Assembly: GCA_013001485.1 (NCBI GenBank)
Contig: JABDMN010000400.1
Coordinates: 1 to 14,873, forward strand
Direction of reading: 5' to 3'
DNA length: 14,873 nucleotides
Origin: Acidimicrobiia bacterium
Lineage (GTDB): Bacteria > Actinomycetota > Acidimicrobiia > Spongiisociales > UBA5794
The translations under genes were made by a program, and so were the position numbers. The notes beneath the pieces are model-generated. The model saw only the letters and a program-made list of their open reading frames with translations. It did not search any database and had not been told where the DNA came from. Shown piece after piece: positions 14,786 to 14,873 of the stretch. Positions within the stretch are counted from its first letter, which is position 1. Every line of letters starts with the position of its first letter.

Positions 14786-14810
14786 GGATCAGGGTCTCCA
14801 TCACACATGA

Positions 14811-14863
14811 CCCTCTCCCCCCGACCCCCCTCTCCCGCTTGCGGGCGAGGGGGGAGAAGAGGG
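14811..14863. repeat. Nested C/G-rich palindrome, probable dispersed repeat
   Basis: The inner arms CCCCCCTCTCCCGC (14825-14838) and GCGGGCGAGGGGGG (14841-14854) match at 13 of 14 pairs around TT. An outer CCCTCT (14811-14816) can pair with AGAGGG (14858-14863). The CTCTCCCGC-TTGCGGG core resembles intergenic palindromes that recur in many bacterial genomes (recalled, not checked). It may act as a terminator at the end of the copper/MOSC transcript. The last ten bases of the window add nothing recognisable. Confidence 0.55.
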
Positions 14864-14873
14864 GGCCCCAGGT

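Noticed and set aside
1..14873. CRISPR arrays, tRNA or rRNA genes, transposases, phage or defence genes
   Set aside because: Read-through of both strands showed no repeat-spacer pattern, no cloverleaf I could support and no mobile-element protein. The coding content is housekeeping and metal homeostasis.

Overview
The window looks like a high-GC actinobacterial chromosome segment, possibly from the Acidimicrobiia or a related lineage (inference from gene content and style; no marker gene is present). The reasons are strong GC bias with GTG starts, an F420-type enzyme pair (luciferase-like oxidoreductase plus PPOX protein), an HtrA protease with a TCTCAT-type tandem repeat upstream, a Nur-type nickel regulator with a textbook Nur box, and many start codons placed 6-8 bases after a TANNNT -10 hexamer, the arrangement of leaderless actinobacterial genes.

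Layout. 1-342 (-): start of an unrecognised membrane protein cut by the window edge. 405-1760 (+): LLM-class flavin/F420 oxidoreductase, then a small PPOX-class F420 enzyme. 1775-5788 (-): M20 dipeptidase, HtrA-type serine protease and LtrA-family membrane protein, all on one strand; htrA has its own upstream region with two perfect 8-bp direct repeats. 5847-9483 (+): VUT-family (queuosine-precursor-type) transporter, overlapping a Fur-family regulator (Nur), then an ECF-type nickel transporter (nikMN fusion, nikQ, nikO) with overlapping reading frames. A perfect 12-bp inverted repeat containing TTGCAA-N5-TTGCAA sits directly before nikM. 9487-11608 (-): cystathionine beta-synthase followed by cystathionine gamma-synthase/lyase, a transsulfuration pair. 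11688-14743 (+): copper-handling cluster of a CopZ-like chaperone, two consecutive hairpins, a CopA P1B-ATPase, and a MOSC-domain protein overlapping the end of copA. 14744-14873: non-coding, with a small hairpin and a C/G-rich nested palindrome running to the edge.

How the genes work together. Nur probably senses nickel and represses the nik transporter through the Nur box. CopZ hands Cu(I) to CopA for export, with a probable operator in the copZ promoter. Cbs and MetB interconvert homocysteine, cystathionine and cysteine. I found no tRNA, rRNA, CRISPR array, transposase or phage gene. Nothing here is a clear undescribed system. The most interesting signals are regulatory: the Nur operator that also overlaps the nikM ribosome binding site, the htrA repeats, the recurrent leaderless promoters and the copZ-copA double hairpin.
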